A stretch of 64,000 bases of DNA from Cymbidium sinense. Lineage: Eukaryota; Streptophyta; Magnoliopsida; Asparagales; Orchidaceae. The position numbers were made by a program, and so were the translations under genes. The notes beneath the pieces are model-generated. The model did not search any database. It was given only the letters and a program-made list of their open reading frames with translations, and was not told the origin of the DNA. This document shows, piece by piece, positions 35,581-48,770 of the stretch (positions are counted from its first letter, which is position 1; each line of letters begins with the position of its first letter). Location: contig CM038228.1 in the NCBI GenBank assembly GCA_021442155.1, positions 9,465,179-9,529,178 of the forward strand. Reading direction: 5' to 3'.

Positions 35581-37090
35581 TTTCGAGGTGATGTTGGAGC
35601 ATGACAGTGATGAAGACTGGGCTCCAAAGCAAAGCATAAATGTATCCAAGTCTGCATATGAGACATTTAGGAGTCAATTGGGAACCTTAGCTCTAACCCC
35701 ATTTTCATCTCAAAAAGTTGATGGTTTGGTAGTTAAGGAGGCCTCTAAGTCATCCACAGATGGGAGAGTTTAGAGGTTCTTTTTTGGGAGCATCATCCTC
35801 AAGTCGCGATGTAGAACTTGAGGATGATTCATATAAATATTTAATACAATTACCTTCATTTGGTATTCACCTTGTGTTCTTAACTTAGAAGAAGGGATTA
35901 ATCCCATACTTGGTCTAAACACAAGCAACTACTTTGAAAGGTTATGGGACAACCAGCGACATCCTCAATCAAGACCGACTATGCAGTGATTCAATGATGA
36001 GACAATCATTGCCTAGTCATCACCAATCATTTGGAGTCGATAGGTTCTTTTCAAATCATGCTAACTCATATGAGATGTGTTTAGAAATTTGATTATCCAA
36101 GTGATCTTGTCGAAATTTTAAGGAGTTTGAGGAGATCAAATCAACTATTGATGAGCTCAGAGAAGTAAACTTAGGAACTAAAGATAATCCACATTTGACA
36201 TACATTAGTTCTTTGTTGAATAATGCTAAAATTGATGACACAGTTTGGCTATTGATTGAGTTTAAGGACTGCATCACATGGAGTTATGAAGAGATGCAAT
36301 GTTTATCTCTTGACATAGTAGTCCACAAACTAGCACTAGAGCCTAGCTCCTAGATGCATATGATTAGACATTAAACAAGTTATTTGGTTTGGCTAGTGGA
36401 TTCGTTAAGAAAAGAAATAGAATTTGCTATGCATCAATTTTAGGGATCTAAATAAGGCATGTCCTAAAGATGAATTTTCACTACCAATCCCGGAACTGAT
36501 GGTGGACATTATGGCCCCTAAAAATGAAAGAAAACTGTTTGAACCCGATCGAAGCTTTTACTAGGGTCATGCCTTTCGACCTTAAAATAAGGTGCATACT
36601 AGCCATGACTCAAATCTTCAACAAACTCATTCATCATCGGGTTTATATGTTATCTTGATCTTGTAGTAAAGAAAAGAAAGATCATCTCTTTGACTTGAGT
36701 AGTTTTCAAGCTAAAGATAATATAATCTTAAAATGAATCTCTTGAAGTGTGCATTTGGAGTATAGCTTTGAGGAAATTCCTTGGGTTTATTGTCCGACAC
36801 TGTGGAATAGAAATCATTCCAGAGAAGATCAAGGCTATCTTAGAAATACCACCCCCTAAAAGTCTAACTCAACTTAGATCATTTCAAGGGTGGATGGTGT
36901 ATCTAAGACTCTTCATTTCTAACCTATTAGGAAGATGCCAGCCATTCTCAACACTTGTCAAAAAGGATGCCAAGTTTAAGTAGGATGATAAGTGCCAACA
37001 TACTTTTGAAGACATCAAACACTACCTAATGATGTTTTTTAGCCCCTATCAGGCAAGGCACATATTATTATATCTTTAGATCATATTGGG
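35581..37090 (+). pseudogene. Element I reverse transcriptase, broken
   Basis: The N-terminal approach is seen as HLTYISSLLNNAKIDDTVWL and LIEFKDCITWSYEEMQCLSL (36190-36320), the conserved run-in to RT in Tat elements. Finger and palm motifs between 36400 and 36700 are shattered by frameshifts. The connection side is clearer: KFLGFIVRHCGIEIIPEKIK, then LRSFQGWMVYLRLFISNL at 36770-36925, and FEDIKHYLM. Element II has the same spelling (PEKIKAILEMPPPKSLTQLR). Confidence 0.78.
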
Positions 37091-38000
37091 CTCCTTTGGC
37101 GCCTCAAATCAATGATGAAGGTAAAGAAAATGCACTCTATTATCTCAGTCGTCATCTAATCCCTGTTGAGGCAAACTATCCACCAATTAAAAAGCACAAC
37201 CTAGTTTTAATCTTTGCATCCCAAAAGCTATGGCATCATATGCTTTCTCATAGGGTGAACTTGATCTCTAGGATCAATCCACTACAAAATCTCATGACAT
37301 AGCCGATGCTATTCGGATGGTTGGCACATTGGTCCATGACTTTATCGCAGTTTGACATCACTTTCATACTCCTCCGTGCGGTGAAAGGACAGGCACTAAT
37401 GGATTTTTTAGCAGCACACCACTTTCTGTTGATTCCTCGCTTAGTGATGACCTCCCCAATGAATAAATCATGAACTTAGGGGACACTAACATTCACTGCT
37501 GGGAGATGTATTTTGATGGTCGGCTTCCTTTCAAAAGTAGAAGCGATCTACTCTTCCAAGGAAGGGGGTAGGAATAGTTCTCCTTCAGTGTGATGAGATT
37601 CTCATATCATATGTCCAATCCATGCTCCAACAATGAATCCAAATATGAGGCTCTGATTGCCAGTCTAGAGTTACCCATTACACTATGCATCCAAAATATC
37701 AACATCTTTGGGGATTGTTTAGTCATCAACCAAATTATTGGGTCTTATAAAGTTCTAAAAGCACTATCACTACCATAAATATACTACGTTGTTGGCCCAA
37801 ATTTGAGAGGTTACAATTTATAAGATTCCTCGAGGAGAGAATGCAGTAGTAGATGCATTAGTCAAGCTTGCCAAAGAGTTTTCATGTTTTGAAGATGATT
37901 CTATACCAATAAGGGTCCAAAATAGACAAGTTTTATCCCTTATTGATGCTGAAATCGTCGAGAGACTCTCTCTTGAATGGGAGGTTGCCATTGCTAAGAA
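37091..38000 (+). pseudogene. Element I RNase H region (two domains), broken
   Basis: ENALYYLSRHLIPVEANYPP (37130-37190) is the end of the pol RNase H. A second RNase H of the Tat type follows: CWEMYFDG near 37500, NNESKYEALIASLELPI and LVINQIIGSYKVLK at 37630-37750. The tail 'IYKIPRGENAVVDALVKLAK' region around 37830-37880 precedes integrase. Double RNase H is a known feature of the Tat lineage. Confidence 0.78.
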
Positions 38001-39200
38001 GGATGAGGAGTCAGATTGGAGGCGACCATTCATGGATTATCTAATTATAGGCAAACTACCTCAAGAGAAGTCATTAGCACATGAAGTGAAGCGCCCTTTC
38101 TTATGCTCGTAAGTGGCACCTTGTATCGATGGTCCTTGATAATATGTAGTTACGTTATTTGGACAAACACAAGCCCATAAGATCATGGAGGTACACTCAG
38201 TTTGTGGAGTGCATCAATCCGGTCAGATGAAAGCCAAGATCAAGAGACTAGGATCTTCAATGATCACGCATGATGGAGCTAGGAGATGCCACCAATGTCG
38301 TACACGGTGTGGTCATCACATCACCCAACATTTACATCCTACATTGGCCTCTTATCCATTCGAGTGTTGTGCGACATAGTGTGTCGATTGATCCTTCTTC
38401 TTTCAAGGGTCATCGGTTCATTTTAGCCCGATTACTTTTCCAAGTGGGAGGCAATCCGCCAGAAGTCATAAGCATGTGCTCCAATTTTTGAGAACCATAT
38501 TGTATATAGATTTGGGATATGATTAATTAATGGTATTGCATTCAAGAGCACCAAAATTAATAGCTTTGCTGACACATCATAGATTAGAGATATTCTACCA
38601 TCTACTAAAGTAAATGTCAGAAGCCTTCAACAAAAGCTATCCAAATACTAAAGAAGACACTCAAGAGATAACAAGATTATGGCATGAGCGGTTAGTTGAA
38701 AGCCTTGTGGGCTTCTTTACCATCGACTCCTTTCTCTTTCTCCTTAGTGTATGGGTCTGAAGTGGTTCTACCATTAGAAATTCAACTCCCATCATTAAGG
38801 ATAGTTGTGGGTAGCCAAGTTACCATGGAGAATAACGCCAAGTTGCGATTAGAAGAGCTCGAAGGTTTGAAGGAGAGATGCCTCTGAGCATGCCAAAACC
38901 TCGAGTTGTATAAAGCCAAAATGAATCAAGCTCATAACAAGTTGGTCCATCCTAGAGCATTTCAAGTAGGAGAGCTTGTTTTAGTTCTAAGGAGACTAAT
39001 TGTTGCCCGTCGAAAGATGGGAGGCAAGTTTGAACCCACTTGGGAAGACCCTTTTGCCATAGAGAAGGCCTACCAAGGAGAATCTTATCACTTATAAATT
39101 GTAAGGAGAGCTATGCTTCCAATCACGTACCTAAGAAATACCATTCATAAATCTTATTTCAAATCAATCATCAATAAAATTTCTTTCATTTCAAATTCTA
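38001..39200 (+). pseudogene. Element I integrase, broken
   Basis: Zinc-binding part: GVHQSGQMKAKIKRLG at 38205-38255 and RCHQCRT at 38295. Core: PSSFKGHRFILA at 38390-38430, matching the segment leading to the first DYFSKW motif in the family, here decayed. C-terminal part at 38906-39097: FQVGELVLVLRRLI and GKFEPTWEDPFAIEKAYQGE, the GPYxF-like end module of gypsy integrases. The catalytic glutamate region around 38660 is out of frame. Confidence 0.8.
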
Positions 39201-39239
39201 TCTCTTCCGTGTTAGGAACATCTTTGCTTATTGAATTCG

Positions 39240-39510
39240 CCATGATGTATTTAGGATAGGTGTAAGAGAACCCAACAACATTATATCCTTCATCAACACA
39301 AACACACATGATTCTGTGGATAGGTGTAAGAGAATCCCAAGAGGCATCCTATTTCAACTACTACAACTAAGTTAGGTGTAAGAGAACCCAAGTGGCATCC
39401 TTTCTTTGTGGAGTCACAATTTCCCTTTATGGCACCATTTCATCCATTCTTTGATGTGTTTAGGATAGGTGTAAGAGACCCAAGTGGCATCCTATTCATT
39501 CTTCTACAAA
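39240..39510 (+). repeat. Short repeats 'aggtgtaagagaaccca' in the 3' untranslated region of element I
   Basis: Four copies of 'ggtgtaagaga.cccaagtgg' or a variant followed by 'catcct' at about 39257, 39319, 39374 and 39457, spaced 55-85 bases. They lie just after the integrase relic. Confidence 0.8.
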
Positions 39511-39639
39511 ATAAATATATATCTTTTATCTTGGGCTATTTTGATGTGGGAGCAAGCCCCCTATGGCACTCACTCATTAGTTTCTCTAGATCGGGCTGAC
39601 ATGCTACCTTGCTAGTGTATCACCCCATTTGGTCTCTTA

Positions 39640-41440
39640 TTTAAAAGGATGTAAGTCTGCTATGCTTTCCTTCCTAAATAGATTGATGCACACCAATGAG
39701 CACCTTGTTAGTTTGGTAGACCTGCGGTCGGTAATAATTCATGTTAACTTTGCTTAAGAGGATATAAGTCTACATGCTTTCTTCTTTAACTAGCCATTAT
39801 GCACTAACTAGGTCAGTATATTTGAGGCTTAGGATATGTCCCTTCTTTTCCTCGACTACTTCAAGTTTGGGTCTAGTCCTTACACAGGACTCCTCACTTG
39901 GTAGTTGCCCTAGGTTGGATAGTTTACCCAGTCAACTATCCATTGCCAGTTCACTTTAGAGATGTAAGTCTACACGCCTTCTCTCTAGATTGATTGTCGC
40001 ACACCAATGGGCACCTTAGGTTGGTTGGTCATCGCTATCTGACAACCCTATGGATACACCACTCTCGGGATGTAAGACTATGCTTTTCTCACCATTTTCA
40101 GGGTTCTATAAAGCCCTATGGCACCTCCCTTATGGACACTCTATTTGGATCACGTCCTTAACCCCATTTAGACACTACGGGTTACTTTTGGATTGGATAG
40201 TCCTAGTAGCCACCCCTGTGGTTGAAGAATTTGTCTCTATGCATTTTCCTTGGTCTAGTAAGTTTAAGACTAGCGATATAAGCTCCTTCTCAATATGGTC
40301 CTCACCAACAAGGTCCACATATATAAATAAAACAAATATATATATCTTCGCTTGTGGATTAGGAAAAACCCCGTGGTACCTTTCCCAAGCGCATCCTATC
40401 TTTAGGCGGTGTCGAAACTCCATAAGGAATTTCCTACTTTTGAGTTGAGATAAGTCCCACTCTCTCATGTAGCCCAGGTCTTTGACTTGTTATGCCATTA
40501 ATAGGTCACCCCGACAGTCATCTTTACTTTGGGAGATATAAGTCTATCACACATTCTCTTCAACACAAATTTGCACCGGGGTAGCCTTAGGTGCAGTTGA
40601 TTTATTGTGCTACCATCAGATCACCCTAGTGGTTACTTGTTTAGGAGGATGTAAGTCTACAAGTTTTCTTCCTGACTTGACTATTGCACATTGAAAGGCA
40701 CCCATTAGGTTGGTTAGTTCTACCTGATGGCTGGTAGACTATCCCTTTGGATTTGAAAATCTAAGATAGGACTAGGCTGATATTAGCTTCTTCTTAGTAG
40801 ATTCATCACACACCGACAGGGTTCATCCCAAATCTAATTAATTTTGACTATTCTTGAGTTGACGTGAGTCCAAAGCGATATTTGCTCAAATAGTCACCAT
40901 AGGTTGAGTTTGATTTGTTATATCAACGATCACCCTGATCCCTACTCTGGAAGATGTAAGTCCGCTACGCTTTCTTCTTAATACATTCGTTGCACACCGA
41001 AAGGCACCCCTTAGGTTGGTTAGCTCTACTTGATGGATGGTAGACTATCCCTTTGGATTTGTAAATCTAAGACAGGTCTAGGCTGATATTAGCTCCTTCT
41101 TAGTAGATCCATCGCACATCGATAGGGTCCATCCCAAATTTAATTAATTGACTATTCTTGAGTCGATATGAGTCCACATTCGAATATTCACCTTAGGTTG
41201 GGTTTGATTCATTGTGCTATCAACCGATCACCCAAGTGGTTCCTTATTTAGGAGGATGTAAGTCTACAAGCTTTCTTCCTAACTTGACTATTGCACACCG
41301 AAAGACACCCCTTAGGTTGGTTAGTCCTACCTGATGGCTGGTAGACTATCCCTTTGGATTTGTAAATCTAAGATAGGTTTATGCTGATATTAGCTCCTTC
41401 TTAGTAGATCCATCGCACACCGACAAGATCCATTTCATCA
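39640..41440 (+). repeat. 303-bp tandem repeat in the 3' untranslated region of element I
   Basis: The clearest units start with 'gatgtaagtc' (gtaag at 40651, 40956 and 41258, periods 305 and 302) and continue with 'caccgaaaggcaccc', 'ttaggttggttag', 'tggtagactatccctttgg' and 'gatattagctccttcttagt'. Upstream, from 39649, at least five more diverged starts occur, so the array was longer and is decaying from its left side. Tandem arrays in this position are known for Tat elements and have been linked to the birth of satellites. Confidence 0.88.
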
Positions 41441-41870
41441 AATTCACCATCCTCCCTCTAGGGGAGTCCAAATTTAAATCCACCTTATCCCTAGCGGATC
41501 GAGCTCATATCTCCAGCAGATGTGTCCTCAAAATCAAAATCATATCCTCTCCCTAGTGGAGCCTCAAATCATGATCAAACCAAATTCTCATCCCCAGTGG
41601 ATGCCGATCAATTAAATCAAATTTTTTGCCCACGAGACACAAATCAAATCTCTATCCTTAGTGGATAACATGAACCCACTTCCCTAGTTGAAGGTTCATG
41701 CACTCATCTCCTGAATCTTTTCTCCCCAAATCATATTAAACCAACTCAAACTCTTATGTTGTATGGATAATCTGATCATGCTTCCTTAGTGGAAGGTTCA
41801 CATGATTGATCCCTTAGTGGATCCTTTCTTCCTCTCTTATGCCCTTGGCATAAGTTGAGTTGCATTGCAC
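41441..41870 (+). repeat. Irregular 'cccta(g)tgga' repeats
   Basis: About ten short units containing 'ccctagtgga', 'ccttagtgga' or 'ccccagtgga' separated by 30-60 bases of 'atcaaatc'-like sequence. A separate, lower-order array from the 303-bp repeat. Confidence 0.65.
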
Positions 41871-41987
41871 TAAGATCTTGATTACTCATCTCGGGTTTAG
41901 GGTATATCATTTCTACAGTGTCTTTGCGATCGTTGTTGATCATTATCTCGGTCAACGCCAATATGTGCAGTGTGCCTTGTCAGTTAC

Positions 41988-42010
41988 ACCACACCTATTG
42001 GGGGTCCTTT
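41988..42010 (+). promoter_or_regulatory. Polypurine tract region of element I
   Basis: 'attgggggtcc' (41997-42007) lies three bases before the LTR start TGTTAACC at 42011. A G-run in this place is the usual plus-strand DNA primer site in Tat elements and fixes the 3' LTR start. Confidence 0.7.
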
Positions 42011-45000
42011 TGTTAACCTCACTTTTGGATTGAGTTCTCAACTTCCTCATCATAGATCTAGGACTCTTATAGACACTAAGAGCTCCTTAATCTTAAGACA
42101 CTTCTAGTGATTAGGTGAACACATAATCTAAGCCTAGAGACTTAGAAGGTTTAGCCGTAGGAATAAGTTATGCCTTAGGGACTTAGGAAAACTTGCCTAC
42201 CTATGGCCTAAACCCAATCCATGCTTTCCTTTTCAAACCAAACCTCAAATTCAAATATCAATTCAAACTTCAAATCATAAATCAAATTCCAAGTCAAAGA
42301 TTCAATCCCATGATCAAATCCAAATACCAAAACCCTTCTAAGCCCTTTGATTTTTGTCTTATGGACTTAGCCTTAATCAAATTCAAATCACTCCAACCTC
42401 AAGTGATTTTCTCATAAATATTTTATATCTTCATTTATATTCCCAAATATAAATGAAATATAAATTCAAATAGCCAAAACTAAATCCAGAATCAAACCGA
42501 ACTCCAATTTATGCTCTTTAAGCCAATTCCTTGAACTTGGTCAAATATATCCAAATCAATTCAAAACCCATAGACTTCTTTATGATTCAATCATTCCTTC
42601 AATCATTGTTTCAAATATAAACATAAACTACAATTATCAAACCAAATCCAAGCTAACCCAAATCAAACCCAAGTTAGCCCTTTGAAAATTGTCATATGAA
42701 CCAAGATCCATATGGATTCAAACAATTGGATTTATATTTCCATCTCAAACCCATTTATCAATACTAAACTTGAATCATGCCATGATCAAGCGAATTAACC
42801 CATTTAGGTCCACTTGACCCAAAGTGACCTAAAAACCTTTTGAGCCAAGTTCTAATCCAACCCAAACTGGATTGAACTGAGCCCATTCAAATCTCATATC
42901 ATGATCAACAATCTTCCTGTTAATCAATTGTCTTGAATTGGGTCAAACCAAGTCAACTAGCCCATTGACTTAAGTTTAGCCCAAATAAACTAGCCAAAAC
43001 ACACATATAATTCTAAAATCTTTGATTCAAATTCATAATCAATGATTGAATATGACCAAACCCTCAATTAAACCAAGTCCAATTGGCCATTTGACCCAAA
43101 TTGGCCTAAAAAAAAAAAAAGCCAAATACAATCCAACCCAAATTGATTGCAACTATTGGCTCAAGTTTATTCCAAATTGATTATTAAACTTGACAAAAGT
43201 TATTATAAGCCCAATTTGATCAATTTGTTAACCTAACCTAACCTAGCCCAAATTGACCTAAAGGGTCAAATTAGCCAAAATTCAAATTAATTCCAAATTA
43301 AACTAAACCAAAGCCTACAATCATTTTCAATTAGCCAATTGAACTTGACTCAACACCAACCCAATTTGGTCAAATTGGTCAAATTGATCCACTTGACCCA
43401 TTTGACCTATATGAACCCTGAGCCATAATCAAATCCAAAGCAAATTGAACCAAACCAATAACATGAATATACTCCAAATAGTCATGTGAACTTGACCCAA
43501 CTCTTGGCTTGACTTAATTTGACCAATTGGTCAACTTGACCCAACCTAACCCATTTGACCTAAATAGGTCAAATCAAGCCAAATCAAATCAAATAAACTC
43601 CAAACCACTTGAAATTTGGGCTAACCCACTTTTGACACATTTCAAATCTGCCCAAACCAAACCCATAGCCAAAATACTTTGCCCTTGGGTTTAGGGCATC
43701 CCATGAGATAAGACACATGCATATTTGGTCATTTCCTCCTGTTGTTCATTTGGCACCCATTCATAGGTCCACCTAGGCACCAGGGACCATGGTTGACCTA
43801 ACCCAAAGGTGGTTGGGTTGGCCATGACTCATAGGGAAAGGAAATCACCTCCTCATTCCCATTAGAGCATTTTAAACCACCAAGGACACCTACTACTCAT
43901 ATGGCAGCCATCTCCCACCCTTTCTCCACTCATGTGAGGCCAAGTGGAGTGATTCTTTGCCCAAATCAAGCTCCCCATCTTAGCCATTGATCCACCATGA
44001 CCATCACCACCATCCAAGCCAAGGAAGGAGGGGGTATACCCTTCTCATTCTCACATAAACTCACACACTCACACTCGATTTAGTAGCCAAGAAATAAGAT
44101 CCCCAGCCTCCTTGCATTTCCCAAGCTCCCCAAAATCCCCATTCTCGGTTTTATGTGAAATAGGAGCAAACCGGATTCCCATTTCCTCATTTTCAACCAA
44201 AGTACAATTAATTTTTTTACACCATCCTTGGACCTAGTGAAAAAATCATTTTCCAAGCTTCCCGATGGCCAGAGGGTGGAGTTCGATCAAGATCGATTGC
44301 TTACATGCCATGGGTTGGTCTTTCAAGCAAACTACACCAAATCAAAGCTTGTGCGGCTCAATAGGGCTTCATTTCTATCAAATGAAGCTCCCTCAATCGT
44401 TGGAATCGCCGGTCAAAAGCTCAAATGAGGTATGCCATTAAAACTGATCATTAGTTCAAAATAGGTTGGTCCTTTGTGAAGGAAACTTATGTCTCATTTG
44501 ATTTCCATCGATGTGTTTTATTATGCTTCCTGAAGGTGTGGGATCAATTTCATCTCCATCTTGGGTGAGCTCGGATCGGCGACAATCATGGATGTTATTT
44601 CGATGCCGAGGAGGAGATCATGGACCATCCATTCCATGTGATCAAATGAATGATCCTAATTTGATCAAGCGAACCTCTCTTTTCCCCTTCAAAATTGCAC
44701 ACTTAATCGTGGTCAATCTTAGATCGATACCCGCGAAAATTTGCCTCGTCGCGTCGATCGACATGATAACTTAAATAACTAATCCCATCATGCCATGTGG
44801 AAAGCACGTCGTCACATGGATGGGATTAGAGGTTAATTAGGTTAATTAATCTATTTTAATGAAAACTTCTAAAATTCATAACTAATTGTAGAAAAATCCA
44901 AAAAATACAAATGATGGCTCATTTTAAAGGTATTTTAAAGGGAAATTCATTAAAATTAATATTAATTAATTTTTAATAGTAATTACTACTTGATTAAGGT

Positions 45001-48000
45001 TTAATTAACAATTTAATTAGCTTAATTACTTTCTAATTAATTATCCAATTAATTTCAAATTTTTCAGAGTTGTTTATGGGGATGGCCTCTACCTCCAATA
45101 TTTTTCTTGGGATTTATTGGATAATTAATTGGGTAAATCAATGGATTAAGTCTTAATTACTCTCTTCTTTTAATTAATGATAATTAAGCAAATGAATAGT
45201 AGATTAATCAATCAATTAAGCTTATTAACCTCTCGATGGTGATGAGTTTAGGGAAATGGGACTCCCTCTTCCAATCTTTTCTTTAAGTCTTCTCCATTTC
45301 CTCTTAAATAATTAATTAATTAAAATCCCTTTATTAATTAATTAACAACATTAATCAAAAATCCAAATCAAACCTGAACTTTAATTAACTAATTGAAAGG
45401 ATTTAGGGATTGAGACTTAGGCTCCCTTCTTTGCCTCTTTCCCTAAGTTTATTTCATATTATTGATTAAGGATAATTAAGACTTAATTAGATAATTAATG
45501 AACTTAACTAATTTGATTGAATTTATTTCTCTAATTAACTCTTGGGTAGCTCTTTGGGTGTTCAATAACCTAAAGAGAAAGCTAATGAAATTATGGTTAT
45601 CTCACATGTATGAGAAAATCATAAGAGTAATTAAGTGAGCTCCTTAAGCTTAATTCACAATTATAAGCTAATTGCATTAGGCCCCTTTAATTTCATAGGA
45701 ACATTGCTATTTACTTTTCTATGTAGTTGCATATCATATTAGCTCATAATTGTTTAATTAATTACCTTAAGGTGACATAGGTAAGGATTAATTAATTGAT
45801 TTAATCCATGCTTAACTTAATCAATCCATAAAATTAACTTAATTGCTTTTCATTAAATCATATTAACTTACACACATGGGAATGGGATTAGGACCAGCAA
45901 ACCTCCTCCACATTTCATAAATCAAATCAAACATAAAATCAAAAGTGGCTTTAACAAACTTTGGTTTATTTTAAACAAGCTTGTTTAATGTGATTATCCT
46001 TAGAAATGGATTGAATGAGATTCTATGATTATATTTTTTTATTTTTTCCAATCATATTAAAGTGTTCTATGTCATTTGATTCATGCATTCATCTCTTTTA
46101 AAATTAAACAAATAAAAAATAATTTTTCTTATGTCAATTTGCCTGTGTTGACTTAATTAAAAATATGTGTGGCTATTATCACTACTAAATCTCAAACATA
46201 TTTTCAAAAGATTCTTAATAAATAAGAATATGTGTTGTAACTTTAGTTATACATATATAAAAAGTGCATGTGAATATAAACTTAGTGTATGAAGTGATGT
46301 TTCTTTCTTATATTCATATGTTGATTTGCATAAGTAAGAATATTAGCGGGTATATTAGTCTGGACATCCTAGGGACACACTACTTTAAGTAGCCCTAAGT
46401 AGGTTCTTACCTCACTCCCTTGGTGTAAAATAATGGCGACGTACTTGCTTGATTTCATTCTTATGCATTTTTGACATTAGAATTTAGATAGAGCTTTAAT
46501 TCATGTACACAAATAAATCAATTCAATTGAACCCAACTTTCATATAGTTTTCATTTCTATAGTTGCTTGCACATTCATATATATATATTTAAGAATAAGG
46601 GTATGTTAGTCTGGACATCCCAGGGATGCACAGGTGGAATGTATGTTTAGCTAACCTTTATTTTGCAAGTGTAGTTAGGTTTATCTTCCCATTTTATTAT
46701 AATTTTGTAATTAGGAATTAGGAATAGTGTTGTGGGGATAAGGATGAGCATTGGCTAGAAGGCTTTGTCACGGAAGGCCATGTGATGCCTTTAAAGTGGA
46801 GCAAATTAAATCAAATGGAGATATGAAGAAATAAAGGAGACATGAAGAATGAAGATGAAGACCCCCATAGCATGTATTCATTCTTAATTGTAATTATTCT
46901 TTTGTAATCCAAGTTGTATAATGGTAGAGCTCGGCTACCCATTTTCTTTTCGGGTTGTACGGAGGCACCCGACCATATCGACCTTTTATTCTTTTACACT
47001 AGCCTTATAAATTATTTGATGATTTATTTATATTGTGCACTAGAAATTACATGCCTCTTATAGTTTTTTTTCTATATTGATGCTTGAATATGTGGCCCGG
47101 ATCCGTTTAGACTCTTAGGAAAAAATTAATTTTTCTACCCCAACTATAACTCATAACTAAATTTTATAAAATAACTCATAACCTCACATAAAGCCTAGGC
47201 ATTAAATCAAGATAATAAAATATTTAGCAACTCCTTAGTTGTATGTTGTATGCTTAATATCATGCATGTCATTTTGTTTCACTCTTGCTAAGAGAGGGTT
47301 TCCATCTTTGTCAGATAGGAAAAATGCTTGACCTTTGAGAGCCTATGATGGAAAACACCTCTTTCTCTTTTGATTTGGCCCATAATCAACTTCACCATGC
47401 ATTTAGGCATATAAAATCTCAAAGCCTTTGTCAAAATGAAGTGTCATATAAAAAAAAATTGAAAAGATTTGCATTCAACTAGGTCATTACTCACTCATGC
47501 TATAGTCTCTTAAGGAGTGGGTTTAAGGACTTAGTCTCCTTCTAAATAATAACAACCTAACTATCTTGCAAAATATAAGACTTGCCTATATGGTTTTAAA
47601 GTGTAAGAGGAGTTAGTTGGTTCCCACTGCAGGCGGTTATAAGTCCAACAGTTGGGTGGTTTATCCTCTCTTATGGAGATAAATCATACACCCATTTTTG
47701 CCTTAGATTTAAGATGTGCTTTGGTTCTTACTAAAGCTCTCTAGATTTAAGATCCAAGGTAGCTGTTTTCTTCAGGCTATAAGCATAAATCCTCACCTCT
47801 TAGGTATTTCTATAACCTTGTGTTGTGGGATTATAAGTCCTAATTTTCTAATAAAATTCCAACTCAAATACATAAATCTCTTCAATTTTAAATATATAAA
47901 GCCTAACCATATGATAGTTTGAGATGCTTTAATTAGATTTTCTAGTATCATGAGCATTCCTTACTCATCTCCTTTGGCTTCGATAATAAGTCTCTCCTTT

Positions 48001-48418
48001 TGATCTATCCCACTTGATTTTCGAAATATAGCCAATTTATTGGTAGTCTATTTTGAATTCTTTGAGACAACAATTTCTACTTTAATGAGAGCATTCTAAG
48101 GAACTCACCTTCCTTAGGATGTAATTAACTATGGGGACATGCCCCCATAGGAAACTTTAGAATCCAGTTTAAATAAACCTTACTTTATTCATTCATATAA
48201 AGTAGGAGAAAAATCTCTGGTACATTCGAAGACCCATCAAGCCTTAGGAGTCCTTATTAGATGATTAGGTCCATCATAGGGTAGTGATTTCTATCTTTTG
48301 AGATAGTTCACTATTCTTTGATGTCATACCCGATCACCTCAATAAGTACATACTCAGATCTACGTGGTGTCCCCCCCCTATACACACACATACACATAAA
48401 ACAAAAATAAACACCACA
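42011..48418 (+). mobile_element. 3' LTR C of element I, complete
   Basis: An LTR of 6408 bp from TGTTAACCTCACTTTTGG to AACACCACA. It follows solo LTR B landmark by landmark, and both ends have the TG...CA form. Two 'ttagtctggacatccta/c' modules are present (46358 and 46608), the second cut short where the downstream part ('tagctaaccttt', 'ggctacccattttcttttcgg') begins, about 110 bp earlier in LTR coordinates than in B. Open frames inside, such as 44228-44428 and 44511-44774, are not conserved. Confidence 0.88.
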
Positions 48419-48770
48419 CCAACTTAAAAAAGTAGTGCGAAGGATGATGATCCTTGGATGAAGGAGGATCAATCACCCACTATGCCTTTAACACTAATAG
48501 CCATGAGGCCAAGGTTAGATGAAGAATGTTGGGCTGTTGATGTAGGACCACTCCATGTACTTGGCACTGGTGACAATGCCTTACTACGTCCATGCAATCT
48601 ATGATCATCATCAGCCAATAATATCGAGTCTCTTCATTTTGGCATTCATCTTGGGACCGGACTGATGAGCTCTGCATAATCCTAAATGTACCTCAGTCAT
48701 GATTTTATAGGCTTTGTCCTTGTCTAAATGGTGTAACCATATATGATCGAAGGACCATCGGTATAAGACA
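48419..48770 (-). pseudogene. Element II integrase N-terminus, cut by element I
   Basis: RYYWLMMIIDCMDVVRHCHQ and CQVHGVVLHQQPN (48640-48540) are the zinc-binding part. The following 'LTLASW' and a SSF.GS-like stretch lead into codons for the DYFSKW motif of the core (aspartate, tyrosine, phenylalanine, lysine and tryptophan region at about 48419-48440). Element I begins exactly there, so only the first third of the domain is present. Confidence 0.8.

Larger units (their letters stand above)
27405..48418 (+). mobile_element. Element I: Tat-lineage giant-LTR retrotransposon, degenerate, inserted in element II
   Basis: Order on the plus strand: end part of a 5' LTR (27405-29156), leader with hairpin repeats, ORF1-like region, gag, protease, RT, two RNase H parts, integrase, repeat-rich 3' untranslated region, polypurine tract and a complete 3' LTR (42011-48418). 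With two full LTRs the element would have been about 25-26 kb, in the range of Ogre-type elements. All reading frames are broken. The left LTR lacks its first 4.6 kb or so. The right end falls inside element II integrase, with CCAAC (48419-48423) as the expected target duplication; no matching left copy is found. Confidence 0.8.

Noticed and set aside
36056..36277. Minus-strand 73-codon frame
   Set aside because: It is the reverse of the readable plus-strand RT run-in (HLTYISSLLNN).
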